A stretch of DNA of 64,000 nucleotides, taken from the NCBI GenBank assembly GCA_022564055.1, contig JADFMD010000003.1:1-64000 (forward strand), read 5' to 3'. Within the stretch, counting starts at the first letter, position 1, and the number at the start of each line of letters is the position of its first letter. Below the pieces are notes generated by a model, which searched no databases, was not told the DNA's origin, and saw only the letters and a list, made by a program, of their open reading frames with translations. The position numbers were made by a program, and so were the translations under genes. Shown here piece by piece: positions 1 to 7,796 of the stretch. This DNA comes from Gemmatimonadota bacterium (GTDB lineage: Bacteria > Gemmatimonadota > Gemmatimonadetes > Longimicrobiales > Gaopeijiaceae).

Positions 1-200
1 GCCGGTCCTTGGTCCTCGGGGCGCTGGAACGTCGTCAGCGTCCCGCTGCTCCAGTTAACCTGGAGGTCCGGATGACCATCGGGCGTCCGAGGAACGACCC
101 ACCCGGAGGGGCTGGACGCGGCTTGCGCCGCCGACAAGGCAACAGGGGCCATCGCTGTGGTGGTTACGCAAAGAGCTAGAAGTGAAGCACGATAACGCAT
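1..200 (-). CDS. Secreted protein of unknown function, N-terminal fragment truncated by window edge; paralog of the next two large ORFs
   Basis: Reverse-strand translation from ATG at 200: MRYRASLLALCVTTTAMAPVALSAAQAASSPSGWVVPRTPDGHPDLQVNWSSGTLTTFQRPEDQG, matching the WVVPRTADGRPDLQGNWSN motif of the 356-aa and 374-aa ORFs. Confidence 0.75.
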   Translation of the reverse strand, partial: MRYRASLLALCVTTTAMAPVALSAAQAASSPSGWVVPRTPDGHPDLQVNWSSGTLTTFQRPEDQGP

Positions 201-250
201 AATCACCTCCCGTTCGAAGAGCTGCGGCGCGGCCCCAAGCCTCCGTCCGC

Positions 251-1321
251 TCACTCGCGTGCGCCGGTCGCTTCCTTTTCCATGCGCTCCTGATAGCGCG
301 CACCGCTCAGTATGTTCGACAGGGCGTAATTCGCCTCATGGCAGGCGTACTCGTAGAGCTGGTCGTGAAACGCTTTCATCGGAACTGCACCGCCCCAGGT
401 CTCGGTATAGGTCGTCGGGTCGTCGATCGTGAACTCATACAGCACGGTCTCCTCATCGACCCGGCTGAACCGCTCGATCACCGTCAGATTGTCCGAGTCG
501 TTACCACCGAACCGCTGAAGCGGGTGGATGTTGGTGGTCTCGACCACGAGCACGTCACCCTCCCAGTGGCCCCAGGAATCCCCCATCCACGGGCGTATGT
601 GCGGAGGGAGCCGCGGGCCGTCCCCGATACGGATAATCCGCGCGTCGTGGACCATCTCAGCCATGATCAACAGGTGGTCGGGGGTCTGCACGATCGTATA
701 ATTGTTGTTGTAAAAACCGTTCGGGAGCATCGGCGGGCCGGCGTTGGTCCCGAATGACACGAGGCAGCGCTCGCCGAGCGGCCGCACCTCCGGGTGGTCG
801 TACGTGCCGAACTGGCGTCTGGACTCCCGGTACTCCGTTCTACGCTGCTGAGCCTCCGGCGTCAGTTCCGGTCTACGGCCGTCCGCCGGGCGGGTGATCA
901 GTGAGCTCATGGGTTGTCCATCCAAGATGGCCACCCCATCGCCCCGATCGATATAGATCCCGTTGTAACCCCCTACGCCCCCGGCGGCTCCCCTCGATCC
1001 GTCACCACCCACCGGAGGGGCCACGCGGTCCGGATCGCTCGGCTGGCTGACTCTCTCGAGGTAGCCCGCCGCCCTCCCCTCGATCCTTTCCACTTCCTCC
1101 CAACTGAGAAACGGGCCTTGGTCTCGGGGGCGCTGGAACGGTGTGATCGTCGCGTTGCTCCAGTTACCCTGTAGGTCCGGACGGCCATCGGCCGTCCGGG
1201 GCACCACCCAATCGCTTGAGGCGCTGGAGGGCGCCTGGGCCGTTGCAGGGGGGGAGTACAGCGCCACCGCAACGAGAGCAACACACGGCACTAAAAGCGC
1301 CGATGCGAAACGCAGGATCAT
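251..1321 (-). CDS. Secreted protein of unknown function (WVVPRTADGRPDLQGNWSNAT family)
   Basis: 356-aa ORF with signal peptide (MILRFASALLVPCVALVAVALYSPPATAQA); strongly similar to the 374-aa ORF at 1824-2876. Confidence 0.85.
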   Translation of the reverse strand: MILRFASALLVPCVALVAVALYSPPATAQAPSSASSDWVVPRTADGRPDLQGNWSNATITPFQRPRDQGPFLSWEEVERIEGRAAGYLERVSQPSDPDRVAPPVGGDGSRGAAGGVGGYNGIYIDRGDGVAILDGQPMSSLITRPADGRRPELTPEAQQRRTEYRESRRQFGTYDHPEVRPLGERCLVSFGTNAGPPMLPNGFYNNNYTIVQTPDHLLIMAEMVHDARIIRIGDGPRLPPHIRPWMGDSWGHWEGDVLVVETTNIHPLQRFGGNDSDNLTVIERFSRVDEETVLYEFTIDDPTTYTETWGGAVPMKAFHDQLYEYACHEANYALSNILSGARYQERMEKEATGARE

Positions 1322-1346
1322 TTTTTTTGTTCCGGAAGGTTACCGC

Positions 1347-1811
1347 TTAGCACCTTCCGAGGTCGGACCCGCGAGACGCCTGGTCCCTCCCGTCCTCCGG
1401 AGCACCAGTACCGGACGACCCCAGGAAGAACTTCCTGCCGTCGGTGAAGGTGACGTCGCGCCCATTGGCCCGGGGAAGCGAGTGGTCCTTCGCCTGATAC
1501 CCGTCGACGATCAACACGGAGCCGATCGGAAGGCACTCACGGCGGAGTCCGCGCCGCTGAAGCACGTTGGGCGTGCCTCCCTCGATCATCCAGACCGTTT
1601 TCGTACCGTCGTCGTTCGTCACCTCAAGGTGAATCCACGAATGCGGATTCACCCACTCGACCTTCACGATGGGCCCCTCGAGGCGAATCGGCGCATCCGG
1701 GTCGAACTCCGCCCCGAACGCGTGATGGGCCAACGCGGGAGCCGCATAGGCCAAAAGGGCGACCGCGCCCAACGTCAAAGCCGCGTAGAATAGTTTTTTC
1801 ATTTTCATCAT
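1347..1811 (-). CDS. Small secreted DUF6152-like protein
   Basis: 154 aa; signal peptide then HHAFGAEFDPDAPIRLEGPIVKVEWVNPHSWIHLEV. Family name from memory. Confidence 0.7.
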   Translation of the reverse strand: MMKMKKLFYAALTLGAVALLAYAAPALAHHAFGAEFDPDAPIRLEGPIVKVEWVNPHSWIHLEVTNDDGTKTVWMIEGGTPNVLQRRGLRRECLPIGSVLIVDGYQAKDHSLPRANGRDVTFTDGRKFFLGSSGTGAPEDGRDQASRGSDLGRC

Positions 1812-1823
1812 TCTCCCCTCGGG

Positions 1824-2876
1824 TTAGTCCCGACTGCCTTCCGATTCAATTCGCTCCTCGTACCGCGCACCCATCAAAATGTTCGAGAGGGCGTAATTAC
1901 CCTCATGACAGGCGTATTCATACAGCTTGTCGCCCAGGGCCAACATCGGGACCTGTCCCCCCCAGGGCTCGGTGTAGGTCGTCGGATCGTCGATCGTAAA
2001 CTCGTAAAGTAGGGCGTCCTCGGCGACCCGGCTGAAGCGCTCGGTCACCTTCATTTTTTCCGACGTGTAAAGCTGCAGAGGATGAAGGTTGGTGGTCTCC
2101 ACCACGAGCACGTCCCCCTCCCAATGACCCCACGAGTCACCCAACCACGGACGTATGTGAGGCGGCAGGCGCGGGCCGTCGCCGAACCGGATGATCCGTA
2201 CGTCGTGAACCATCTCAGCCATGATCAACACGTGGTCGGCGGTCTGTACGATCGTATAGTTGTTGTTGTACCAGCCGTTGGGCAGCATCGGGGGACCGGC
2301 GTTGCTCCCAAAGGACACGAGACAACGCTCCGCAATGGGTCGAAGCTCGGGGTGGTCGGACGGTCCGAACTGGCTGGTGATCTTCCGGGCCTCCGCTCTA
2401 CGCTCCCGAGCCTCCGCCGTGAGACGTGGGACACGACCGTTCGCCGGCATCGTGACGAGCGAACTCCTGGGCTCGCCGTTCACCACGGCCACCCGCGTGC
2501 CGGGGTCGATATAGATCTCGTTGTAACACGTGGTCGGGGCGTCAATGCAGATCGGGTCCGTACCCCCGGCGGGAGGGGCCTCGCGGTCCGGGTCGGTCGC
2601 CGCCGCCCGCTCGATGACGATGCTCTCCCGCCCTTGTTCGATGTTTGCGACTTCTTCCGCCGTCAGAACCGCGGCCCGGCCACTTGGGCGCTGTAATGGC
2701 GTGAGCGTAGCGTTGCTCCAATTTCCCTGGAGGTCCGGATGACCGTCGGCCATCCGCGGCACCACCCAGTCACTCGAGTTTCCGGACCCCGCCTGGGCAG
2801 CGGCGGGCGCGAGCAGCCCTTCGGCCGCCATCCCTATCCCAACCAAGAGAAACAAAGCCAAATAACGCACGTTCAA
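1824..2876 (-). CDS. Secreted protein of unknown function, paralog of 251-1321; start re-assigned to TTG
   Basis: ORF track starts at 2948, but TTG at 2876 is preceded by GAGGAGGT and begins a signal peptide (M/LNVRYLALFLLVGIGMAAEGLLAPAAAQA). Confidence 0.8.
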   Translation of the reverse strand: MNVRYLALFLLVGIGMAAEGLLAPAAAQAGSGNSSDWVVPRMADGHPDLQGNWSNATLTPLQRPSGRAAVLTAEEVANIEQGRESIVIERAAATDPDREAPPAGGTDPICIDAPTTCYNEIYIDPGTRVAVVNGEPRSSLVTMPANGRVPRLTAEARERRAEARKITSQFGPSDHPELRPIAERCLVSFGSNAGPPMLPNGWYNNNYTIVQTADHVLIMAEMVHDVRIIRFGDGPRLPPHIRPWLGDSWGHWEGDVLVVETTNLHPLQLYTSEKMKVTERFSRVAEDALLYEFTIDDPTTYTEPWGGQVPMLALGDKLYEYACHEGNYALSNILMGARYEERIESEGSRD

Positions 2877-2919
2877 TCTCTTACCTCCTCTGAGCCAACC
2901 CACGTCCGCCGACGCCTGC

Positions 2920-3783
2920 CTACGGTCCAACCTTACGGTACTGCCCATACAGGAGCTCCTCTACGAACTCCACGCACTTGAAGACTCCGATCCGGGCATT
3001 GTCCTCGATGTGTTTGTACAAAGGCAGGCGGATCGTCCAGGGGCGGGAGAACGTGCCCGGGTCCTCCAGCGTGGCTTCGTACAGAATGTGGTAGGGGCTC
3101 GTCATCGTGTAACGCTCCGTGACCCGCAGCTGATAACTTGCGTGGTTTCCGGAGCGGTCGAGCCAAGCTTGACCTGTGAATCCCTGCGCCTCGACCACGA
3201 ACGTATCGCCTTCCCAATGGCCGACGGACTGGCCCATCCAAGCATCCACCTGCGGCGGTCCCGGGTCCTCGAGGTAGATGTTGCGATCCGCGCCCGCGTA
3301 TTCATACGTGATGAAGAACGCGCTCTCGCTCTGAAAGATCTGGAACGGGAAGGGCATGTACGTGGCGCGTGGGACCCCCGGGAGGTAGCACTTGACCACC
3401 GGGTCCAGCGTGACCCAGCTCGCCCGGTTCGCCTCCCTGGTCGCGAGCGCCTGCGGGAGGTACGGAATCTCGCCGCCTTCGACGATCCCCATCCCCGGCG
3501 GCACGGCCCCAAGGGCGCCAAAGGACACCACCTCCGGAGCAGGTATGGGAACCACCGGGCCGGGCACCATCTGGAGCGCCGCACGGGCCTGATGGGGCTC
3601 GATGTCCCAGTGGGCGTTGCCGAGCGCCTGCCAGATGCCGTTCAGGTCGGGCCGCCCGGACACGGTCCGGGGGATGTCCGAACTCTGAGCCTGTGCGTAA
3701 ACCGGCACGAGGGCCGCCGCCAGCAGGCCGAGCACGACCCTTCCGACGGCATACTTCGGTGATTTGACCGCGCTCGACATCAC
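2920..3783 (-). CDS. Secreted protein of unknown function, divergent relative of the upstream paralogs
   Basis: 287 aa; IPRTVSGRPDLNGIWQ and GHWEGDTFVVEAQGF motifs parallel those in the 356/374-aa ORFs. Confidence 0.8.
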   Translation of the reverse strand: MMSSAVKSPKYAVGRVVLGLLAAALVPVYAQAQSSDIPRTVSGRPDLNGIWQALGNAHWDIEPHQARAALQMVPGPVVPIPAPEVVSFGALGAVPPGMGIVEGGEIPYLPQALATREANRASWVTLDPVVKCYLPGVPRATYMPFPFQIFQSESAFFITYEYAGADRNIYLEDPGPPQVDAWMGQSVGHWEGDTFVVEAQGFTGQAWLDRSGNHASYQLRVTERYTMTSPYHILYEATLEDPGTFSRPWTIRLPLYKHIEDNARIGVFKCVEFVEELLYGQYRKVGP

Positions 3784-4124
3784 TCAACCCTCCTGGTTCT
3801 CGTTGGACTCCAGCTCTTTTGCCCTGCAACCAATCATTATATCGCGCATTTCCGTCGCTTGCCAGTTGGAAGCGGGGCCGGCGGCTTTGGCGACGGGGCC
3901 GCGCGCGCTCGGCTTCACCGTGAAGACGGAGGCGGGTGAGGGGCTGGGGGCTCACTCGCCCTCTGTGCCAGGAGTGGCCTTAGAATTTTCGGGGCGCCCC
4001 TGCTTGCGTACCCGCGGACGCACCCCTCAATTGAAGGGCTCGGTAACCTGGGGCACACCTTTAGCGCACTTGTGTTTCTTGCCGCGGGCCCGATTTCGCT
4101 GGTTTATGTCGAGGAGCGGAAAGT

Positions 4125-6710
4125 ATGGAGGGGGCTGGAAACAACGTAATCGAGATCGTTGGGGCCACGGTAAGCCTTCTTCTCGTGGCCACCGGGGTCA
4201 TGGCCATTTCCAAGCGGATCAGAATTCCGTTTACCGCGGCGAGGATTACGATTCCGTTCACGGTCGGGCTGGTCGTGACGGGTATGGTGCTGGCTCAGGT
4301 TGCCCGCTTCGGCGGGGAGGCTTTGGCGCCGATCGCCAACCTCCGTATCTCCGCGGACGTGGCCTTCTTCGTCCTCCTGCCTACGCTGATCTTCCAGGCC
4401 GCGTTCAAGCTCGATGCCCGAGCCCTCCGTGAAAACCTGGCGGGAGTGCTGTTGTTGGCGGTGCCGGGCCTGCTCCTCTCCACGGGGTTGATCGCCGGGG
4501 TGCTGGTCCTCGCCACGCCGCTCGGGTGGTTCGAAGCGCTCCTGCTGGGTTCGATTTTGAGCGCCACCGAGCCCGTGGTGATCGGGCTCCTCCGTCGACT
4601 CGGTGCTCCAAAGAGGCTCACGATCCTCGTGGAGGGGGAAAGTCTCTTCAACGACGCGACGGCTATCGTGCTGGCACGCATTTTGACCGGGATGCTTCTG
4701 GCCGGGGCCGTGGCAGGTGGGACGGGCGTGCTCCAGGGAGGCGTCGAGTTCATTGTCGTCTTCTTCGGCGGTTTGTTGGTCGGATGGGCTCTTGCGGTGC
4801 TCGTTGGGATGATTTTGGGGCGAGTCGATTCCGACGCATTCATCGAGGTCACGCTGACCACGGTGCTGGCGTATGTGTCGTTCCTGGTCGCGGAAGTAGT
4901 GCTCGGCGTGAGCGGTGTGATGGCGACGGTGGTCGCCGGCATGCTCATCGGTGGCTGGGGGAAGGCGAAAATCTCCCCATCGATTGCCGATTATCTGGAG
5001 CGTTTTTGGGGATACATGGCGATGGTGGCCAACGCGCTCATTTTCCTCATGGTGGGGCTCGCGGTGGATCTGGGGGCCCTGGCCAACAGCTTTCCGTTGC
5101 TGCTCGTGGTCATCGCTGCGATGCTCGCCTCACGAGCGGTCGTCATATTCGGCCTCGTGCCTGGAATCGGTCGGCTTCCCGAGTACGATCCCATAAGCCG
5201 CGGTCATCAGACGGTGATGTTCTGGGGCGGACTTCGGGGCGCCTTGGCGCTCGCCGTTGCTCTGAGCCTTCCCGACTTCGGGCGAGAGGTGGCGGGGTTC
5301 GGTGATCTCAATCAGCTCATCGTGGCACTCGTCATGGGTGCCGTGTTATTCAGCCTGTTGGCACAGGGGCTCACCATGGAAGCTCTGGTGAGAAGGTTCA
5401 AGTTACACGTCCCGCCGCTCTCGGACCGCCTGGCCCGCCTCGAAGGACTCCTCTCCGCCAAACAGCGGACGTTGGAGCGGATCCCGGAGTTGGAGACGGG
5501 TGGACTTTTCTCGCGTCGCATCTCGAAAGAGCTGCGAGCCCAATGTGAAGCCAAGATCGAAGCGATGAAGAATGAGCTCCAGCAGCTCAGAGGAGAGCAC
5601 CTCGATATCGAGGAGGAACGGAGACTTCTTTATCTTCGGTGCTTCGGTGAGGAGAACATCTTGTACTACGAGATGTTCACCCACGGGCATTTGACGGAAC
5701 GAACCTACCGCAGTTTGGTCCACTCCGTCGATCTCCAGACCGAAGCGATGCGACACCACGGCAGTCTGCCCGAGTTCACGCTTTACCCTCCTACCGGCGA
5801 ACGCCTGGAGAGCACCGTCCATCGGGTCCTGGCACGCTTGCCGGGTGGTCGCCGGTGGGCAGAGACGCTACGGGCGGAGCGGACCGCTCGCGATTATGAG
5901 GTGGCTTGGGCCCGTTCGCAGGTGAGCCTCCAGGTATCGCTTCGAATGGAGGAGTCGGAGGACGCCGAGTCGACCCGACCCGAAGTCGTGGCAGAACTCC
6001 GGGCCACCTATCGCTATTGGCAGGACCAGGCCCGGGACCGGGTCGATGAGAGCGCCGAGCAGTTTCCAGAGTTCGTGAACTCGGCTCAGGAGCGTTTGGC
6101 CAGGAGAATGGTCCTGCACGCAGAGTGCGAGGCCATTGAAGAAAGAGCTCGCGCTGGGATGATTCCCGAGGGAGTGGCGGAGGCCATGCTGGAGGAGCTG
6201 GCTGCGGATCTCCGGGGAATCCGGGCGAGCCAGCCGGAAAAACTGACGGTCGGCCCTGAGGACCTCCTGAAAAAGGTGCCGTTCTTCTCCAATATGCCCG
6301 AGGAGGAGTTTTCGGTGGTGACCGCCAAACTTCGGTCGAGAACCGTACCGGCCGGTGAGACCATCGTCCGCCAGAACGGATCGGATTCCTCATTGTTCTT
6401 GGTGGCGCGGGGCGTGATCAGGGTGTCCCGGCAGGACGGCGGCGTGAGTAGAGACCTGGCAACACTGTTCGCCGGGGAATTCTTCGGTGAGATGGCGTTG
6501 CTCCACGGCACCCGACGGACGGCCACGTGCCGGGCCTTGACCCCATGCGCCCTCTATGAGCTGCGGAGAGAAGATATCGACGTAGTGCGGAGCGTCTGCC
6601 CCGAGATCCAACGCGCCCTGGAAGAGGCGGACCGACGCCGGCGAGCCACCCTCCGGATGTCGGCCGTGGGGAGCGTCGCCCACTTGACCACACCGAGCTC
6701 TCGCACTTAA
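4125..6710 (+). CDS. CPA1-type Na+/H+ antiporter with C-terminal cyclic-nucleotide-binding domain
   Basis: 861 aa; multi-TM, GESLFNDATAIVL motif, C-terminal FGEMALLHGTRRTAT cNMP-binding cassette. Confidence 0.88.
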   Translation: MEGAGNNVIEIVGATVSLLLVATGVMAISKRIRIPFTAARITIPFTVGLVVTGMVLAQVARFGGEALAPIANLRISADVAFFVLLPTLIFQAAFKLDARALRENLAGVLLLAVPGLLLSTGLIAGVLVLATPLGWFEALLLGSILSATEPVVIGLLRRLGAPKRLTILVEGESLFNDATAIVLARILTGMLLAGAVAGGTGVLQGGVEFIVVFFGGLLVGWALAVLVGMILGRVDSDAFIEVTLTTVLAYVSFLVAEVVLGVSGVMATVVAGMLIGGWGKAKISPSIADYLERFWGYMAMVANALIFLMVGLAVDLGALANSFPLLLVVIAAMLASRAVVIFGLVPGIGRLPEYDPISRGHQTVMFWGGLRGALALAVALSLPDFGREVAGFGDLNQLIVALVMGAVLFSLLAQGLTMEALVRRFKLHVPPLSDRLARLEGLLSAKQRTLERIPELETGGLFSRRISKELRAQCEAKIEAMKNELQQLRGEHLDIEEERRLLYLRCFGEENILYYEMFTHGHLTERTYRSLVHSVDLQTEAMRHHGSLPEFTLYPPTGERLESTVHRVLARLPGGRRWAETLRAERTARDYEVAWARSQVSLQVSLRMEESEDAESTRPEVVAELRATYRYWQDQARDRVDESAEQFPEFVNSAQERLARRMVLHAECEAIEERARAGMIPEGVAEAMLEELAADLRGIRASQPEKLTVGPEDLLKKVPFFSNMPEEEFSVVTAKLRSRTVPAGETIVRQNGSDSSLFLVARGVIRVSRQDGGVSRDLATLFAGEFFGEMALLHGTRRTATCRALTPCALYELRREDIDVVRSVCPEIQRALEEADRRRRATLRMSAVGSVAHLTTPSSRT

Positions 6711-6712
6711 CC
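6684..6712 (+). promoter_or_regulatory. Candidate sigma70-like promoter for the his leader
   Basis: TTGACC, 17 nt, TTAACC; weak -10. Predicted start lies at about 6719-6720, i.e. at the leader ATG. Confidence 0.35.
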
Positions 6713-6719
6713 TATTCTC

Positions 6720-6794
6720 ATGAACACTTCAACTCGACATCATCGGCACCATCATCATCCGCTCCCGAGCGGCTGGCTGGGGCTGTGCGCCTGA
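6720..6794 (+). CDS. His-rich leader peptide of the his operon (hisL-like)
   Basis: ATG AAC ACT TCA ACT CGA CAT CAT CGG CAC CAT CAT CAT CCG ... TGA = MNTSTRHHRHHHHPLPSGWLGLCA; 6 His in 7 consecutive codons just upstream of hisG. Confidence 0.85.
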   Translation: MNTSTRHHRHHHHPLPSGWLGLCA

Positions 6795-6828
6795 GTTGAA
6801 GATCGTCTGACGACCTGAACGCACCTAC

Positions 6829-6855
6829 CGCCGGCCTCCGAGGTCGGCGTTTTTT
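6829..6855 (+). terminator. Intrinsic terminator/attenuator of the his operon
   Basis: CGCCGGCCT-CCG-AGGTCGGCG (9 bp with one G.U) followed by TTTTTT, upstream of hisG. Confidence 0.85.
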
Positions 6856-6902
6856 ATTTTATGCCCTCCTCGGAGTTCCGGCGCACATCACGGAGCTCCT
6901 TC

Positions 6903-7796
6903 ATGACGCAAGACCACAAGAACCGAGACGACGCCGGCGCGGATACGCTGCGTCTCGCCCTGCCCAAGGGCCGCATGCAAGAGGCCGTGCTCGCGCTGCT
7001 GGCCGACGCCGGCATCCGCGTGACACCCACAGCCCGTGGGTACCGCCCCGCAGTGTCGCTTTCCAACTGCGAGGCGAAGATCCTGAAACACCAGAACATC
7101 GTCGAGATGCTCGAGCTCGGGAGCCGAGACGTGGGATTCGCCGGCGCGGATTGGGTGGAGGAGTTGGATGCCGACGTCGTGGAGCTTCTGGATACCGGGC
7201 TCGATCCCGTGAGCGTGGTGGCCGCGGCACCCATAGGCCTCTTCGACCGACTCGACGAGATCGGACGGCCACTCGTGGTCGCCTCCGAGTACGAAAAGCT
7301 CACGAAGGCGTGGATCGCAAGCCGAGAACTGAACGCGGAATTCGTGCGTTCCTTTGGCGCCACCGAGGTTTTCCCGCCCGAGGACGCGGACGTGATCGTC
7401 GACAACACGGCCACCGGCAGCACGCTGCGTGCGAACGACCTCGAGATCGTCGACACCGTGCTCCAGTCGTCGACCCGCCTGTACGCGAGTCCCCATGCCA
7501 TGAAGAACGCTGCCAAGCGGGAGCGAATCGAGGATCTGAGCCTGCTTCTCCGCAGCGTGCTCGACGCTCGAAAGCGTGTCATGATCGAGGTGAATGCCCC
7601 CGAGGATCGGCTCAAGGAAGTCGTTTCGCTCCTGCCGTGTATGCGCGAGGCCACGGTGGCCCCACTCTTCGGAGACAGCGGATACGCCGTCAGGGCAGCC
7701 GTGTTGAGGGAGAAGCTTCCCGAGATCATCCCGGCCATCAAGTCCGTGGGCGCTACCGACGTCGTGGTCACCTCCATCTCCCAGATCGTCCCATGA
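6903..7796 (+). CDS. hisG: ATP phosphoribosyltransferase (long form)
   Basis: LRLALPKGRMQEAVLALL...; start at 6903 preferred over 6861 because of GGAG upstream. Confidence 0.93.
   Translation: MTQDHKNRDDAGADTLRLALPKGRMQEAVLALLADAGIRVTPTARGYRPAVSLSNCEAKILKHQNIVEMLELGSRDVGFAGADWVEELDADVVELLDTGLDPVSVVAAAPIGLFDRLDEIGRPLVVASEYEKLTKAWIASRELNAEFVRSFGATEVFPPEDADVIVDNTATGSTLRANDLEIVDTVLQSSTRLYASPHAMKNAAKRERIEDLSLLLRSVLDARKRVMIEVNAPEDRLKEVVSLLPCMREATVAPLFGDSGYAVRAAVLREKLPEIIPAIKSVGATDVVVTSISQIVP

Noticed and set aside
7151-7792. 214-aa N-terminal extension of HisC in the ORF track
   Set aside because: Overlaps hisG in another frame with Arg-rich composition; ATG 7793 overlaps the hisG stop and starts a normal HisC.
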